A DNA stretch of 7,036 bases from Methanospirillum sp. GTDB lineage: Archaea > Halobacteriota > Methanomicrobia > Methanomicrobiales > Methanospirillaceae. How positions within the stretch are numbered: the first letter of the stretch is position 1; every line of letters begins with the position of its first letter. Position numbers and translations under genes: made by a program. Below are positions 6,181 to 7,036 of the stretch, piece by piece. The stretch covers positions 1-7,036 of the forward strand of contig JAJRBL010000036.1 of the NCBI GenBank assembly GCA_028679485.1, read 5' to 3'. The notes below the pieces were generated by a model. The model made no database searches, was not told where the DNA came from, and saw only the letters and a list, made by a program, of their open reading frames with translations.

Positions 6181-6186
6181 AAAAAA
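6181..6186 (-). terminator. Possible U-run terminator after the solute-binding protein gene
   Basis: On the minus strand TTTTTT follows the stop codon (6198-6200) by 11 bases, and archaeal RNA polymerase can stop at such U-runs. Downstream of it is an imperfect palindrome at 6163-6180 (CGGG and GAGATCTC with CCCG). Placing the palindrome after the U-run is opposite to a bacterial terminator, so only the U-run is counted. Confidence 0.35.
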
Positions 6187-6197
6187 GGATGGTAGCG

Positions 6198-7036
6198 TTA
6201 TATCCCGGCAACTCCAGCTGCATCCAGTACACAGGTCGTCGTGTTGACCGGCTCCTCTGCCGGAACGTACCTGCTGACGATCTCTTCATACCCACTCATG
6301 CCTCCGTCTGCCGGTTTCTCTTTCAGTTTCTCAAGGGCATCATTAAAACCTGAAACCAGGCTTTCTGGCGTATCCTTGTTGAAGGCGTAATAGAGCGGTA
6401 CTGATTTGAGCCTGTACACGACCGGGTATTCACCGGAGTTCCCGGTTACCTTTCCTGCCAGGTATTCTCCGGCGATATCTCCGTACATGATGAGATCCAC
6501 GGTTTTGTCATCAAGCATGCCGAGTAGTGAACGATAGTCAGGACGGGTTATGATCCGGTCATCCGGGATCCCGAGGTTTTTGAGTCCTTCTGTCGCACTG
6601 TCATTCGTGATAACGCCGAAGGTGTATGGCTTGAGGTCATCTGTGGTATTAATCGAGATATTACTCCCGTTCGATGCAAAAAATGCCCAGTTATACGTGT
6701 AAATCGGGCCTGCCCAGCTGAACAGGTCTTCTCTTCCCGGGGTTCTTTCGGCTGAAAAGAGGACATAACCCGGTGTCGTGAGGACCTTGTTGTATCCTTC
6801 TGTCCAGGGAACAAACCTGATGGCATCAGGGGTGATATTTTCACCGGTTTCACCGCTGATTGCGTACAGAAGGTCAACGGCTATGCCGGAGGGGGTCCCG
6901 TTATCCAGGTAATTGAACGGGGCAACCTCTTCGGTAAGGTACTGCAGGGATCCCATTCCTGGCACCTCTTCTCCGGTCACCGGAGCGAGTATTCCGACGA
7001 ACAGGATAACGCCGAAGACGGTAAGGACAGGGAGGC
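6198..7036 (-). CDS. Secreted solute-binding protein, family 3 (SBP_bac_3), N-terminus cut by window edge
   Basis: The frame runs from the right edge to TAA 6198-6200, giving 278 residues without a proper start. The first 18 residues in the window (LPVLTVFGVILFVGILAP) are a hydrophobic signal or anchor segment, so the real start lies beyond 7036. GTG 6980 would remove that segment and is not the start. The rest resembles a periplasmic binding protein type 2 fold, with PFNYLDNGTPSGIAVDLLYA near the ligand-binding N-terminus, VLFSAERTPGREDLFSWAGP in the middle and TFGVITNDSATEGLKNLG in the second lobe. Members bind amino acids or similar small ligands outside the cell for ABC importers, or feed sensor kinases. 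No permease or ATPase gene is present on this side, so the ligand and partner are unknown. A lone Cys lies 11 residues from the end. GC resembles that of eamA and fprA rather than the neighbouring module. Confidence 0.85.
   Translation of the reverse strand, partial: LPVLTVFGVILFVGILAPVTGEEVPGMGSLQYLTEEVAPFNYLDNGTPSGIAVDLLYAISGETGENITPDAIRFVPWTEGYNKVLTTPGYVLFSAERTPGREDLFSWAGPIYTYNWAFFASNGSNISINTTDDLKPYTFGVITNDSATEGLKNLGIPDDRIITRPDYRSLLGMLDDKTVDLIMYGDIAGEYLAGKVTGNSGEYPVVYRLKSVPLYYAFNKDTPESLVSGFNDALEKLKEKPADGGMSGYEEIVSRYVPAEEPVNTTTCVLDAAGVAGI

Overview
The window looks like chromosomal DNA of a methanogenic archaeon, most likely of the Methanomicrobia/Methanomicrobiales. The main evidence is a divergent gene pair at the left: a regulator with a winged helix and a V4R domain (MsvR type, known only from methanogens) facing an F420H2 oxidase gene (fprA/fpaA). 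Weak or absent Shine-Dalgarno sites before several genes, and TATA-like promoter elements, fit an archaeon. No rRNA, tRNA, CRISPR array or transposase was found.

Layout. (1) 1-662, minus: msvR, cut by the left edge. (2) 663-741: shared control region with a TTCGT-N10-ACGAA inverted repeat. (3) 742-1959, plus: complete fprA, an oxygen-detoxifying flavodiiron protein. (4) 1960-2769: gene-poor and AT-rich. It holds one possible 39-codon ORF (2099-2218, plus), a decayed unrecognised gene on the minus strand (2327-2676, one in-frame TAG plus a frame change), and the eamA promoter region with two mutually exclusive hairpins. (5) 2770-3642, plus: complete eamA, a 10-TM drug/metabolite-type exporter. 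(6) 3672-5872, minus: a compact two-gene module whose start and stop codons overlap by 4 bases. A Schlafen-type AlbA_2 / GHKL-ATPase protein is followed by a ParA-like ATPase. Its GC is visibly lower than that of its neighbours. (7) 5902-6157: a second, deleted copy of the eamA locus, including its upstream 48 bp and the first codons of the divergent gene. (8) 6198-7036, minus: a secreted solute-binding protein (SBP_bac_3), cut at its 5' end by the right edge.

How it fits together. msvR and fprA form a redox-response unit: the regulator has a Cys cluster in its V4R domain and probably controls both itself and the oxidase. The right-hand half has been rearranged. The eamA locus was duplicated, one copy then lost most of its sequence, and the ParA/AlbA_2 module lies between the copies. 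The module starts within about 30 bp of the duplicated promoter element, where the other copy has the decayed divergent gene. It therefore seems to have taken over that gene's promoter. The module has no ParB and no centromere-like repeats, so it is better seen as an accessory system (possibly defence or regulation) than as a plasmid partition locus. That function is inference.
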